Assembly (NCBI RefSeq): GCF_029784135.1
Contig: NC_073746.1
Coordinates: forward strand, 289,160,089-289,224,088
Direction: 5' to 3'
Length of the DNA: 64,000 nucleotides
Source: Toxorhynchites rutilus septentrionalis
Lineage: Eukaryota > Arthropoda > Insecta > Diptera > Culicidae
Positions 12,701 through 24,700 of the stretch are shown here, piece by piece; position 1 is the first letter of the stretch; each line of letters opens with the position of its first letter. The translations under genes and the position numbers were made by a program. The notes under the pieces are model-generated. The model was not told where the DNA came from. It did not search any database and was given only the letters and a program-made list of their open reading frames with translations.

Positions 12701-15700
12701 AAAAATTTGGATTTTCGTTTCCGTAATTATGGATTGTGTTTCATAGTTTTCTCGGTTAAAGATACAGGACGCTGTATTTTTTCTTGAATACTGAGTCTTT
12801 TTTATATAACTTATCCAAAAATCAAAGATGTATTTTTTTCGTTTGTGAATCATGATTTTTCAAATTTAACTTGTCTTCAGCCTTCATTCAATATTCCTAT
12901 TCAACCAGACTAGATCTATGCGACTAGAATCCATTTTTTTTCGCGAGTGTAAGTTTTTTTTTAAAAAAAAAGGCTTCAATTCTATATGTTGATTACATGA
13001 ATCGGTCCAGTAGTTCAAAAGTTATGAATTCAAAAAAAAGGCATTTTTGGATGAAAGGGCAACTTTGAGACTTTGAGACTTTGAGAAATCATAACTTAAA
13101 AACGAAAAAAAAGCATCTCTGATATCGAGATATGTTATGTAAACATCCTCAGCATTCAAGAAAAAACAGCGCTATATATCCCTCTAGTCCAAAGCCATGA
13201 AAACAATAAAAAACGACTGCAATCAATAATTTCGAAAATAAAATCCATTTAATTTTCTGGTTCAAAATTTTGTAATGAAGGGCTAGCTCATAAGCTTCAA
13301 TTTGATATGTCAATCATCTAAATTGGTTCAGTGGTTCAAAAGTTTTGAATTTTTGAAAACAGTTGAGAAAAAATGATTTTTTGGACCACCCTAAAATGGA
13401 AATGGTACCCTAAAAAAAATAAAACAATACGGATCTAATATTTTGCGATGAAGAACAAAACTACCACTTTTCATGGAAATCTGAGAGCCACTATATCGGT
13501 TTAGCATGGAATGGCTGTATATTAATATTATTTTTCTAAATAATATTTCGGACGCTTAAGGCATATGATGCAGAAAACAGATCTCAACATTATGCACAGG
13601 TATTATTTGGTTAATATTTTAAAAAAAATAGTTCAATTAGCTTTTAAGCTTTCTACTTTGTTACCTGTTTGATTGAAAACATAAAAAAAATCATCGAATA
13701 AAATGCTTTTCAAATCAAGCGAATGAGAATCAAACTACGGACACTATTTGTAAAAAAAAATCAAATTTCGGACAGATTGAATTCAAATTCCAGACACTTT
13801 ATTTGTAATTTTTTGAACGAAAATTACATTACACTTGATTATATTTTATATTCAACTGCGAAACACTTACCAAGCAATCACAGTAACTTGATAACGATGA
13901 TGAGAACTGATGAAACACGGGAGAAATTTAAATATTTATGAACGGGTAAATTCTACGTGCTCACGCTAAGCAAACGTCAAACACAAACGATAATGAGTGG
14001 ATTTTGGATTTTGGATGAATTTTCTCCTACTGTGTAATAATTCAAATGTAATTCTCAAATGAAGTGATAGTGAAACCAAGGGATTACTCTAAAGAAGCAA
14101 TTGTGATATTAATTTTATAGTTATATCATCAGTGCATTAGGCATTTCAAGATATTAGAACAAAGTGTCCGAAATATGATGTTGTCCGCAATATGATTCAG
14201 AACGGTACCTCGTGAATAAGTTGAAATGTAGTTCGTATGTCAAATATATTAAACGATATTTGAATGATAACATGATATAATATGAGGGGCTTAGAATGCT
14301 TAGGATGTAAGTGACTTGATCGATTTCTCTTCATCAACTTTTTCTTCAGTTAATAGCTCAACTGCAAAAACGTTCCAATTTAAGTTTGCTATATAATCCG
14401 ATAGTTGAGGTTCTGATCTATCTCCCACATTGTCAAATACAGCTGGGAATGCATTTGCAGCTAAGTTATTACCAAAAGAGAGAGTCGATGTAGAGAAATC
14501 GATCAAACCAATTACACCCCTTGCATTCTAAGCCCCTCATATCATACACCTTCCAGATCAGCATTAAACGTACTTTATATATGTTTAGATATAATTTATT
14601 TATTCTAAGATTCTATTAACAAAAATCGACGATACATTGAACCTAATTTGCTTTACTTTGCAGTAAAAAAATCCAGTATGTTTCAATACGTAGATGACAG
14701 TTGAGTTATAAAAGTGTGATCGGGTTATATTAGGAACGTTGGAAAATTAGAGACGTTGGAAAGATAATATTTCGTACGAAATTGCAAACTATGCAAACCT
14801 GTGCAAACGAAGCTAAAATTGCTTAAATCACTGCTATCGTTGATTTAGTGATCATTTGTTTGAAGTTGAATCTAAATCCATTCTGAATGAATGAATATTT
14901 GGGGACTTCGAAAACGAGAGCGTTACAATGGAGACACAGGGTTTAATGCATCCAATATTGGATACGACAATATTCTACTGCTGGGGAAGAATAATCTTCA
15001 GAAGCTTTCCTGTTAATTGCACTTGATTGAAAAATCACAAAACGAAATGCATTGGATCGCAGTATTATATGAATAGAAAACATTAAAATAAACTCTTTCG
15101 CTTAAATGTAATTTTCAATTCCAAGGGGAACTGGCAAATTATTTTTCAGCAACGATAACTTTCCGGATTCTGCGCGGTGCTCGATAACCACCGAACGAAA
15201 AGAGTTGCGCGCGTGTATGTGTATGTGTGTGATGTGGCTGCTCCGATGCCTCAAGCGGAACCAATTTTCGATGTTGTTACTTTCTTGGTCGCCTTCTCAG
15301 TGGCATCACTCTCGTCCTAATTGATTCCCTTCTAGCCTAAGGTGCACAAACAGGCTCTTGGTGACATCGTTCATCAGCGCTTTCATGATAAACGAAATTA
15401 GTTTCATCACACAGCGACAACATGCTCCAATTGCTGTTCAATTATACCTGAGCGGCGCTCGCTTATATACCGATAGGTGATTCCAATATCCTGTTTTGAA
15501 ACAAACTTTAAGGCTATTGAAAAAAGTTTTTGGATGAAAAAGTAACAAGTATATAACGCGTAGACATTTTACCTTTCGAATGAAGTGCTTATCATACCAT
15601 TTCGTTCAGTTGTTTAAGAGGCTATTAACGCTCAAAATCTCGGTCTCCGGCGTAACGCTTTCGTTTTCGAAACTTTGATTTTACACCCCGGTATAGAAAT

Positions 15701-18700
15701 GAAAGACGTAGTCCTACGTTAAAAGATTCTGAATCGGAGAGCACCAAATTATCTTTTTTTCCAAGCTTACGCCACTTCGAGGGAGACGCACCACGGGTTT
15801 CGTTGTTCCGGTTCATAATACTGTTCTTAATGGAGAATCGTTTTTCGTGAAGGATATGGTGTATTATAATTCACTCCCACTTGATTTAAAACGTGATTGT
15901 TCGGAAGCAATGTTCAAGAAAGGCTGCACTTCATTTTTCCAACAGAGGATTTAATTTTAAGTAATTTTGGTTGTATAAGTATAAAGTTAATGCATATGGT
16001 GTTATACCTACATGCTACCGATATGGCAAGAAAAAGGCATTAGTCATAAGTCTCTTCTTCTTCTTCAATGGCACTAACGTTCCTAGAGGAACTTCGCCGT
16101 CTCAACGTAGTATTACTTGCGTCATTTTTATTAGTACTTAGTTGAGATTTCTATGCCAAATAACACGCCTTGAATGCATTTTGAGTGACAAGCTCTAGAA
16201 TACGCGTGATCACAGTGCCAGTCGGAGGAAATTTCTTTGACAAAAAATTCCCCCGACCAGAACGGGAATCGAACCCGAACACCCGGCATGTTAGTTATGA
16301 CGCTAACCACTCGGCCAAGAGAGCACTTAGTCTTAAGTCATGATTTATAAATAAACTAAACTAAACTAAATACAGCTCTCAGAATATTTTGTGGTTGCAT
16401 CAAAGATGAACAACAGAAAAACGAATATACACCATGTTTCTGCTATTTATTGTTATTTTATTTCGACTTCAGCCAGACTTCATTTTTATAAGTGTTAATA
16501 ATCATATTTTCAATCATGTGTGATTTTAATTTCGTCGTTTTTATACTGGTGCAGATTACATACAAAAAGAAGCTCTATGTAGGTATTGATGAGATTTTTT
16601 GGGCAAAATTGCGCGCAAAAAATCTCATCGAATTTCTATCTGCGAATCGCAATTGAATGGCAACAAAATAGGTCGATTTCAGAGGCAGATGCTGACCGAT
16701 AAAATGGCCAAATCATGGCCAAAACGCGGTGCGCAGGCGCAAACGATGGCCAAAACAGGATTGACGGTTAGGAAGGTTTTAATGTGTGGGATTCGCAGCG
16801 AATCTAGTATGAGCTGCTTCACTATGCCTAACCTTTATTCGGACCTGTTATTTTGCCAATTTTTTCAATCAATAGAAGATGAATTACGTTCCATCGGGAT
16901 AGAGACAGACAACCCACATCGATAGTGACTCACCAGGAACTATAGGAGGGTGTTTGGTTTTTTTTATCCACCCATGAAGTAGACCTGGAACCAAACGAAA
17001 TATCCAGAAGAAAACTAAAGTTCAAGTCGTGAACACATCCGCATGTTTACGAAAACATACCGTCAAGACCTCCGAGAGGCATCTAGTAATAATGCACCCG
17101 CTCAATGCAACAACAACAACAATCTTACATTATTGATGTCACTCGGTCCCATCGCCGCCGTTAAATGCGCTGCTTTATGGCACGTAAAGTTAATTACGCC
17201 AGGCACTTGGTAGCAGAGCAGAAATAAAATGCGAATTGCAGTCACAATTTGCGAATAAAACAGCTCTCGTATTGCCACCGACATCGTGCCTTACGCCAGC
17301 TACATACATTTTTAGTGTGTTAATTTTTCGCTTTGCTTCCTCAGAGCACTAAATTCGCGAAATGAACCACCCACTCAATAGCACAATTTGTCGAAGACAA
17401 GCCAATTAATTTCTAAAACCGTTGGAAATTTACAATCGATTGCAATGAACTATGTCAAAGTCACCCCCAGCAGCAGGGACATTCCGCTCGCCACTTTTCC
17501 AATTTCATCCGTTCCGTACACGATCCCAGCTGCCGCGAGGGGAAAACAAAAAATGAAAACATTTAATTTTCCGAATGACTGTTTTCACCCACCCTTTTCT
17601 CTCTATTTTTTTTATATTTTCAGTTCGGTCTACTGCTATTCAATTTCCAGTTCATCGGATGCATACTATTCCTGTCCGATCGATCGACGCTACTGCTTAA
17701 GGGTTTGAAGTAATTTCCCTATTGTTTTCCTTCCATTGTTATTGTTATTGTCCACGGACAGAGATTATATCCTGTATCCTGTTTATTCAACTTTTATTTT
17801 CTTGCAGAATGATTCCGAACGAAACTGAACAGCACAAGTTGATTTCATCGTCAGCAGGTGCAGGTAAGAAGCTGATCCGAGTCGCCACGTTGACCAACAT
17901 AAAGGATCGACATGACATTTACCGGATGTATTCGATCCAAAGCGTTCGCGAGGTGGTCGAACAGCTGCAGTGTCTGGCCGCCAAAATTAACGAATGCTTT
18001 GGCAGACAGGTCGTATTTTCGCTGCTGTCGGCTTTTATCTGCGTAACTGTACAACTGTACTACCTGCTCAATAACATCGAGTCTGGTTTCGCAAACGAAG
18101 GCTGGGAAATCTACACAGCGGCTGCCTGCAGCTTATTGGTGCTGCACGGAGTTGAGTTTTGGGCACTGTTCTCCAGCGGCGAGAATGTCCGTCGCAGATG
18201 GCACGAGCTGATCTGCTATCTTCATCGGCTCAAATTCAAATCGAGCGAGGAGGACTTTAGGAGAAAGGTGAGTTGAATGCGAGTTTCCTCGGCGTTGTGG
18301 TTTGTGAATACAGATTCAGCGCTTATTCCTTTTGTTTCGAGGGAAGATAAACTTATTGAACTTATACTATCAAAAGATTAATATACAGCTGCTGGGAAAA
18401 CAGTGAACATTACGATGATGCACAGGTTTTACAATATCCGCTACGGATCCAGTTTGTTCGAATTTACGCACTACATTAGCGATTGTGTGCTCTGTAGGCC
18501 GTCCATGGCGACCAAAATCCGTCCGTAATGCTCGAAAAACATTTGCCGGGTTTTCATCATTTTCATAGTATAATTTAACAGAATTAACACGTTGTGCGAT
18601 GCTAAAACGATTCATATTGTAAAATGGCAGACATTCAACTAACGATATGACGCTTGGGTGACAGCTATGTCAAACGGTTGTCAGCGCAGGGCTGTATACT

Positions 18701-21700
18701 TTCGGAAGCCCGGAATGGAAAACCCTTTACGAGGGTCGTTCAAAAAATAAGTTTCAGTGCCTCAGGAATCGTGGAAAAATAAAGTTAGGACAAAAAACAA
18801 GGCGATTTTCGTAATCTACGTTTTATTTTCTATTTTTCTACATAATCGCCGTAACGTTCGAGGCATTTTTCATAGCGTGGCACGAGTTTTTCTATTCCGA
18901 GCGCGAAGTGCGTAGTAGTCAACTTTTTTGAAGTACAATGTAACTGTGTCACGAATTTCTTCAGTGTTATCGAATCGTTGACCGCCGAACGTCTTGTTTT
19001 TTGTCCTAACTTTATTTTTCCGCGATTTCTGAGGCACTGGAACTTATTTTTTGAACGGCCCTCGTATAAAGAGAATTCCATGGGATAAATTTATGCGTTG
19101 TTCCAAGTTTGTTTAAAACATTATTGAAATAGTAGGTACATGTAAGAAAGAAGCTGGACCTATTCACCTACATTCGCAATTAAAGTTTTCGAAGGGCTAC
19201 TGAGAGAGCGATTTCTGTTTTTATAAGGTAAATGATGTTGGTTTGTCCAATTTAAGTCCAACTAGTAAATGCAAATCGATTTTTCTTCATGAAAATAACA
19301 TATAATCAAGACAAGTTTGGGTTTGTTGAAAAGCCCAAAGTCTCTAGTTGCTAATAATACCATGAAGTGTTCAAATTATAAATTTTTTTATGTTTTTAAC
19401 AATTTCTTTCAAAGAGAAATTATTATCATGGTTTGCCCGGTTTTAGAAACCGGACAAACCAAAAATTATTTTTCAAAAGAAATTCGAGTAGATTTTGCAT
19501 TTCACATTGCTTGAGTTTACTGTCATCATATTGAACCATTCATAATATAGATTTTCTTCAGGATACAACCTTTTTTGGTCATTCTAAGGGTGAGCACTCA
19601 ACACAGTAAATTCTCGTTCTCGTTCAGTATGAGATGAAGCTGGCCCCAATGTTCGTAATGGTTCAATCCTGTTCTATATCGATGGGTCGAAGATGGGTAA
19701 CAGGGATCGATAAACGTTTCTATGGTGGTTCGACACTCTTCCCTTCTCTCTAAGGGGAGGCTGCCATACAAATGAAACACAAACTTCTGCATAACTCGAG
19801 AACTAATCAAGCAAATGGAGCCAAATTTGGGATGTGAGGGTTTTTGGGTACGAGAAATGTTTCTATGATGGTATGACACCACTCCCTCCTCTGGAACGGA
19901 GAGAGGGTCCCATAAAAATAATACACATATTTCAACCAAACATGACAATTGAAAAATTTCGGAAATCTCTGAAGGAAAATGGGAAAAATTTTAAAAATTC
20001 AATTCGCATATGTTCCACAATCACATATTGACAAGCGTTGTTAGTCCATTTGATGTTTGCGCTAACGAAATTGATCTTCGTTCGAAAGTGACAATGGATT
20101 TCAGTGTGATAAAACGCACTCCTATATTGTCTTCGTCTTCAAATTTATTCTTATGTTTGGAAACATTTGAATACCTGATTTGACACAGGTGCGCTGAACT
20201 AGAGCATTCAAAGAACTGGACAAATCAAGATCATATTTTCGACTGGACAAACCAAAATAATTTACCATACACATTTTGACATGAGACAGCTCTACTGAAG
20301 TACAGAGCAAATCAAAAGTCATGAAACTCTTCAGTCTTAAGGTGACCATAAATACGGATACTACCAAACAAACAAGTGACCATTACCCCATGTGTCATCA
20401 TGTGCTTGCGAATATATGATTATAATATCCACCTTGATCATCCATCGTATTACGAAAATGGAGTTGCGTTATTCATTGTTGTATAGTAAGGAGCTGCTCG
20501 TATGTTTAAATACAAGGTTCAGATATAACACAAGCCGGTTGAGCTTCTTTCTTTATACTACATGGGCTGAAAAGTCCCGGGATTTCTCAATAGAAGGCGT
20601 AACTAGAAATGAACAAGATTCATTTTGAGAGGCTCATCCGTCGCTAGCTTATGTTTGAAGTTTCATCACATTTCGTTTATTTGTTCACAAACTACAGTTG
20701 TTTTAGTGTCACTACCTGAACATTCGTATGGAAAATGGAAAAAAGAGAAATATCGTATTTTGATCATACATTGTTTTTTGATGGGAAAAACTTCTGAACA
20801 ATCAATGCAGTGGTTGACGGAATGTTTTTGATCTTCTGCTTCTTCGAGAACAACAATTTATCGGTGGTTTAGTGAATTTAAAATGGGTCGTACAAACACC
20901 GCAGATACACCGCGCTCTGAAAGGCCAAATGAGGCTACGAATCCAGAAATCGTAAAACAAGCGCACCGACCCGTTTCGAACGATCGTAAAATTGAGTTAC
21001 GCGAGTTAGCTGAGACCGTAGACATTTAAAAAAAACGAGTGGGATACATTTTGCACGACATTTTGAACATGAAAATGCTATCCGCGCGATGGGTGCTGCG
21101 TTTCCTGACCGTCGACCAAAAACAGCAGCGCGTTGATGATTCAACAACCGGTTTGGCGTTATTGAAGCGTAATCGAATGGACTTCTTTCGACGTTTTGTG
21201 ACAATGGATGAAGCGTGGATCCATTACCACACTCCTGAGACAGTCTGCAGAGTGGCGTTATGGCATATTTCGAAGACTTAGACGTTTGATACTACAGAAA
21301 AGGAATCGAAATAGTGGAAACTCGCTATACCAAGTGTATTGCCCTCGAAGGAAACTATGTTGAGGAATAAATACAGCTTTGCCCATTAAACGATTGTTTT
21401 CATAAAAAATCCCGGGACTTTTCATCCCATGAATTATGTATGTCTCGGATGAATGTTACTTCTAGCGCATATTCTTTTTTTTTCGAATTGAGAGGCTAAC
21501 TATGTTCTATTATAGATCTCGGAGAATCTCGCTTTTATTTTTTCTCTTGAAAAATATTTCCATATATATTTCACTACACCTATTTCAATAGTTCTTACCC
21601 TCAATGGCCAATCCTAAGTGTCTGGGGCCATGATCAATAGAATACTCTTTATCATCTTCATGCTTTCCATACGGAAAAGATGCTTTATCATGCACGGATT

Positions 21701-24700
21701 GCTATACCTGACATCCAGTGAGTCCTTCGTATAATCACACAAAGCAACACCTTATCGTACCTCATGCGCAGGCTGACGAGACGGTGCTCCACCAAGCTTC
21801 CATCACACGCGGGCAACGCTCTGCAGAGAGGTTGTTCAGCCACGAATTGGTCATGTATCCCAATCGCCTTTTGACTGTCTCAAGCGGAAAAAAGACCTTC
21901 AGTGCCTTTTATCCGAACCTATTTTGGCCTATATAAAGCTAACCTAACCTCTTCAAGCTCCGGTACCACTTACATGAAGATTATACCCCTGCTTGATGGA
22001 ATACCTCCTTTAATAGGTCCTCGTGTTATCGGCTCATCATTGAAGCTCAACGCTTAACACGTTCAAAGCGACTTTTCTGAGTTCCTTGCGGAGCCCAACT
22101 TGCGGATAAATTATAGAATGAAGATCAATCTTAGTTTGTGGACAACTCTTACATGATCTAGCAATATTTTTTTTTAATTTGAAGATGAATTGATAACAAT
22201 AACACATGGCAAAGTCATATTATATGGGTTTTTCAAAAAGCTGCAGTACAAACCATGCGCACTATAAATTAATAAAAAGTGTAGTATAAACATTATGATG
22301 ATATGGTTATAATTTTATTATTTCACTACATATCCTACAATTACACTTAGGTGCCTATTCCAACGACTATTCGCATAGCTTTTAACGTAGGACTACGACT
22401 TTAATTTCTATACTGGTCTCGAAAACGAGAACATTACATTGGAGAAACAAGATTTTGAGCGTGAATACCTCTTTTTCGGCTGAACGAAATGGTATGATAA
22501 TCACTTCATTCGAAAGATAAAATATCTACGTGTTATATGATTATTACTTCTTGTAACTTGTATCAATTGCTTAAAAAGTGCTTTGAAAGCATGCTGTTGA
22601 AATCACAAAAATCTGTATATAATCTGGTGCTAGCTCAGAAATCAGAAAAGTCTGATGGAAAAAGAGTAGGGCATAGCCGCCTAGAAGAAGCCGAAAAATA
22701 TAATCGTTGTTGGCAAACAATCCGCCGCTGCTACCAGGGAGTAAAAAAACAGCAAACGCTGCCCAAAAAAGCCAAACTTGCTGGTGTCAAAAGTTGGGGC
22801 GATCAGCAAGAAGAAAGCTGTTGCTACTACCGGTGCAGCTTCCTTAAAGCAAAAGTCAACTGAATCCTCAGAAACCGCTGCACAGAAGCCAAAGGGAGCA
22901 GCAGCGGCTTCGAGAAAAGCTTGCGTCGCCACACATCACGCTCAACATGAAAGATTTTTTTTTTATCAGCAAATCAAATCCGGTTCTTTTCAGAACGCAA
23001 AAATGCTTTGAAGCGAAAGAGTTTATTTTTTGTTTGGGTTTTACACTTATAATACAATACAGCGACCAAAAACATTCTTTTTGTAATTTATTCTATCAAG
23101 ATGCAAATGATGCTAATAACAGGAAAACTTCTGAAAATTATTGTTCCTTAAGGTAGGTTTTGAGTTCCCGTGAACGCGGACAAACACTTTTTTGTTAATA
23201 ATTCATCAGTCCATATATAAAACGCGACTAAAACATCTTGAAACGATAGGAAGAAAAATTTTCTAGTTGAAAAACATGTTTAAACACAATTCATATTGAT
23301 AAAAATGAATTAATTCAATATTTCACAACAGTTATGAATTTCCACCGTGGAATCGAGATGTTGATGAACTCAACATAGTTCACCGACTTCGGTGAACGTG
23401 AACGTGAAAACAGTGGTGAATATAGACGTCAAAATATTTCCACGTTCATGTTCACGTTCGAATGTCCCAAGGCATTCTGAAAATTATTTCACCGTGAACT
23501 ATAAAAGGATATGTTTAGCAATTCTCAAGTTTTCAATGAAAATTTTGATATGGATACAATTTCAATCAATCGGATCTCTGCGCGGATTAAAAAACTTCGT
23601 TGGTTTGGGTTGATTCGTGAACAACTGTATATTTTATCCGAATAACTTTATTGAAGATCGATGTTTATTTACTTCACGTTCACTGTCGAAATTTTAATAT
23701 GAACGTGAACGTGAACAAAATCATTCTATTCACCACTATTTTTTGAGTTGTTTGTTCGCAATGTAGTTCACCGTGAAATGATTGTCCTATTCCACCACCT
23801 GTTCAAGTTCACGTTCACAGGAACTCTAAACCGGCCTTTACCAGTAAAATACAGTCTTCGTCTTCTATATTCTCTGAATAGTACTGAAATTTTAGGGTTG
23901 TATTGACACAGAAACGTTATGTATTGTACAAACTGAATTTTCCAAAGCAATATTACGTCATTCGGGAACTAACAGTTCAAAGCAAACTTGCGTTCTGCAG
24001 CGAACAAAATCGACGAGACCGCTGTATAGTCGACCTGAAGGATCAAAAAACATGAGTGTCTGATGATTTATTATATCATTTGAGACTTGGTTGACTGTTC
24101 GAATCTCAATCAGCGCAAGGGATTCAAACACTTAACTAAAAAAACAGGCAAAAATGTTCTATCGGTCGCAGCAACGGTACGTTGGAAGGGTTGTCGGTCT
24201 TCGGTACAACAATTTTCTTCACCCAGTCAAACCTCCAGTGATCTCTGAGCATTATGAGCCGAGACCAGGTCTGGGCAAAAGACCACATACTCCTCCGCGT
24301 GATACTTCTTAAAGAAGGTGGCAACTTCCGGCAGGCACTTCGTACTGTATATCTCTCTGTTTACCGCAAGCCCCGAAGAAAAGAACATCGGCTTTGATAT
24401 TTTCATCTTGTTGATCGTATCTCCTGTCATTCGTTACCGTCCAGCCTCAAGTAGGTCTCGTCATTCATTATGACCATGGCGACGCTTTCGACTTTCTCCA
24501 GAGAGGAGAGGATTTTGCAAATGCCGGATCGACTATATGCGGCGGACACGAAGTGCCTCGCGATGTCCAAGGGCCTCACGATGTCACGATGCTGTTGCCA
24601 ACTTTTAACGTGGTCATTTTTTTCTGTACACAACAGTGTTGCTAATATTGACGATGCATAGATAGATTCACCACCAGGTGGCAGGGTAATTGTATGAAAA

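Noticed and set aside
16230..16328. tRNA gene-like sequence (also at 48393-48470)
   Set aside because: Boxes A and B are present, but the acceptor arm does not close and the sequence continues into a SINE body with a GAA tail.
17388..17708. 106-codon ORF spanning Gr exon 4
   Set aside because: It is in a different frame from the TM4-coding exon and crosses the acceptor; a shadow.
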